Assembly: GCA_963787005.1 (NCBI GenBank)
Contig: CAWBBX010000096.1
Coordinates: 1-23,668 of the forward strand
DNA from: FEN-1297 sp963787005
GTDB taxonomy: Bacteria; Bacteroidota; Ignavibacteria; Ignavibacteriales; Ignavibacteriaceae
Length of the DNA stretch: 23,668 nucleotides
Direction: 5' to 3'
Shown: piece after piece, positions 23,221-23,668 of the stretch
How positions within the stretch are numbered: the stretch's first letter is position 1
Layout: every line of letters starts with the position of its first letter
Notes under the pieces: model-generated
The model's input: only the letters and a program-made list of their open reading frames with translations
Database searches by the model: none
Told to the model about the DNA's origin: nothing
Made by a program: the position numbers and the translations under genes

Positions 23221-23668
23221 ATGAGCAAACAATTCGACATACTGGTTATTGACGATGAACATGTTGTTGTTGACGTGGTCGGCAAAATATGCTCTTCGGA
23301 AAATCTTACCGTAGATTCTGCCGTTGAAGTAAAGTCGGCGCTGGAGAAGATCGATAAGAACAGTTACAAACTGATCATCTGCGATATCATGATGCCGGAA
23401 ATGGACGGTTTTGAGCTCCTTGATGAGATGCAGAAGAGAAAGATAACGACTCCGCTTATAATGACTACAGGATACTCTACAGTGGAGAACGCTGTTAAAT
23501 CGCTCTATTCCGGAGCAATCGATTTTATACCCAAACCGTTTACAACCGACGAGCTGCTGAGCTCGGTATACCGGGGTTTGAAGTACGGAGAAATACAAAA
23601 CAGGATACTCTCGGATCAAAGCGGCGAAAAAGGGCACTCGCTTATTTATGTGCCGTGCCCGGCAAAGT
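23221..23668 (+). CDS. Response regulator, N-terminal receiver domain (cut by window end)
   Basis: An open frame begins with ATG seven bases after the kinase stop and runs off the window, giving 149 residues. Residues 1-125 are a receiver domain: the acidic pair D11-D12, phospho-acceptor D55 (I-C-D-I-M-M-P-E-M-D-G), T83 (M-T-T-G-Y) and K105 (I-P-K-P-F). A linker follows (G-L-K-Y-G-E-I-Q-N-R), then the first residues of another segment (L-I-Y-V-P-C-P-A-K). It is the evident partner of the heme kinase. The output domain is not visible; nothing in the visible part shows a DNA-binding or sigma-54 domain. Confidence 0.93.
   Translation, partial: MSKQFDILVIDDEHVVVDVVGKICSSENLTVDSAVEVKSALEKIDKNSYKLIICDIMMPEMDGFELLDEMQKRKITTPLIMTTGYSTVENAVKSLYSGAIDFIPKPFTTDELLSSVYRGLKYGEIQNRILSDQSGEKGHSLIYVPCPAK

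Overview
The window looks like a chromosomal segment of a Gram-negative bacterium of the Bacteroidota/Chlorobi side of the tree. An anaerobic or facultative member of the Ignavibacteria would fit. This is an inference from gene content (outer-membrane beta-barrel, Tat-exported Fe-S protein, 13-heme periplasmic cytochrome), from several genes without clear Shine-Dalgarno sites, and from a moderate G+C content judged by eye. There is no rRNA, tRNA, transposase, phage gene or CRISPR array.

Layout. Positions 1-74 hold the probable tail of an upstream gene and its terminator. Positions 400-888 encode a lone exported Rieske 2Fe-2S protein. Positions 1019-4801 are a same-strand run of four small-molecule enzymes: dienelactone-hydrolase-family protein, aldo/keto reductase, D-2-hydroxyacid dehydrogenase, second aldo/keto reductase. 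It is closed by a strong terminator. Positions 5000-6163 encode a kynureninase-like PLP enzyme, and 6327-8375 a secreted family-20 beta-N-acetylhexosaminidase.

Positions 8452-14821 form a regulated envelope-transport locus. A divergent TetR repressor faces a LolA-like periplasmic carrier, two LolC/E-like ABC permeases, a LolD-like ATPase (broken here by a one-base frameshift) and an outer-membrane beta-barrel. Two matching 18-bp TetR operator palindromes lie in the divergent promoter region. The spacers of this operon carry two kinds of palindromic repeat. An EamA-type transporter on the minus strand overlaps the end of the barrel gene. Next come a second palindromic repeat array and enolase (eno) with a clean terminator.

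Positions 17991-23668 are a respiratory and signalling locus. A Tat-exported four-cluster ferredoxin (HybA-like), a HybB/NrfD-type membrane quinone subunit and a 13-heme cytochrome c are packed tightly together. They are followed by a histidine kinase with two c-type heme motifs in its periplasmic sensor domain and a cysteine-rich, zinc-ribbon-like insertion inside its ATPase domain, then by a response regulator cut by the window end. No hydrogenase or molybdoenzyme catalytic subunit is present, so the likely job of the complex is electron transfer between the quinone pool and periplasmic cytochromes, with the heme kinase reporting redox state. A compact, apparently pseudoknotted RNA can be folded in the leader just before this operon.

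The most interesting items are the heme/zinc-ribbon kinase next to the electron-transfer complex, the dispersed double-hairpin repeat family with covarying stems, the TetR-controlled Lol-like export locus with its frameshifted ATPase, and the structured leader RNA at about 17856-17951.
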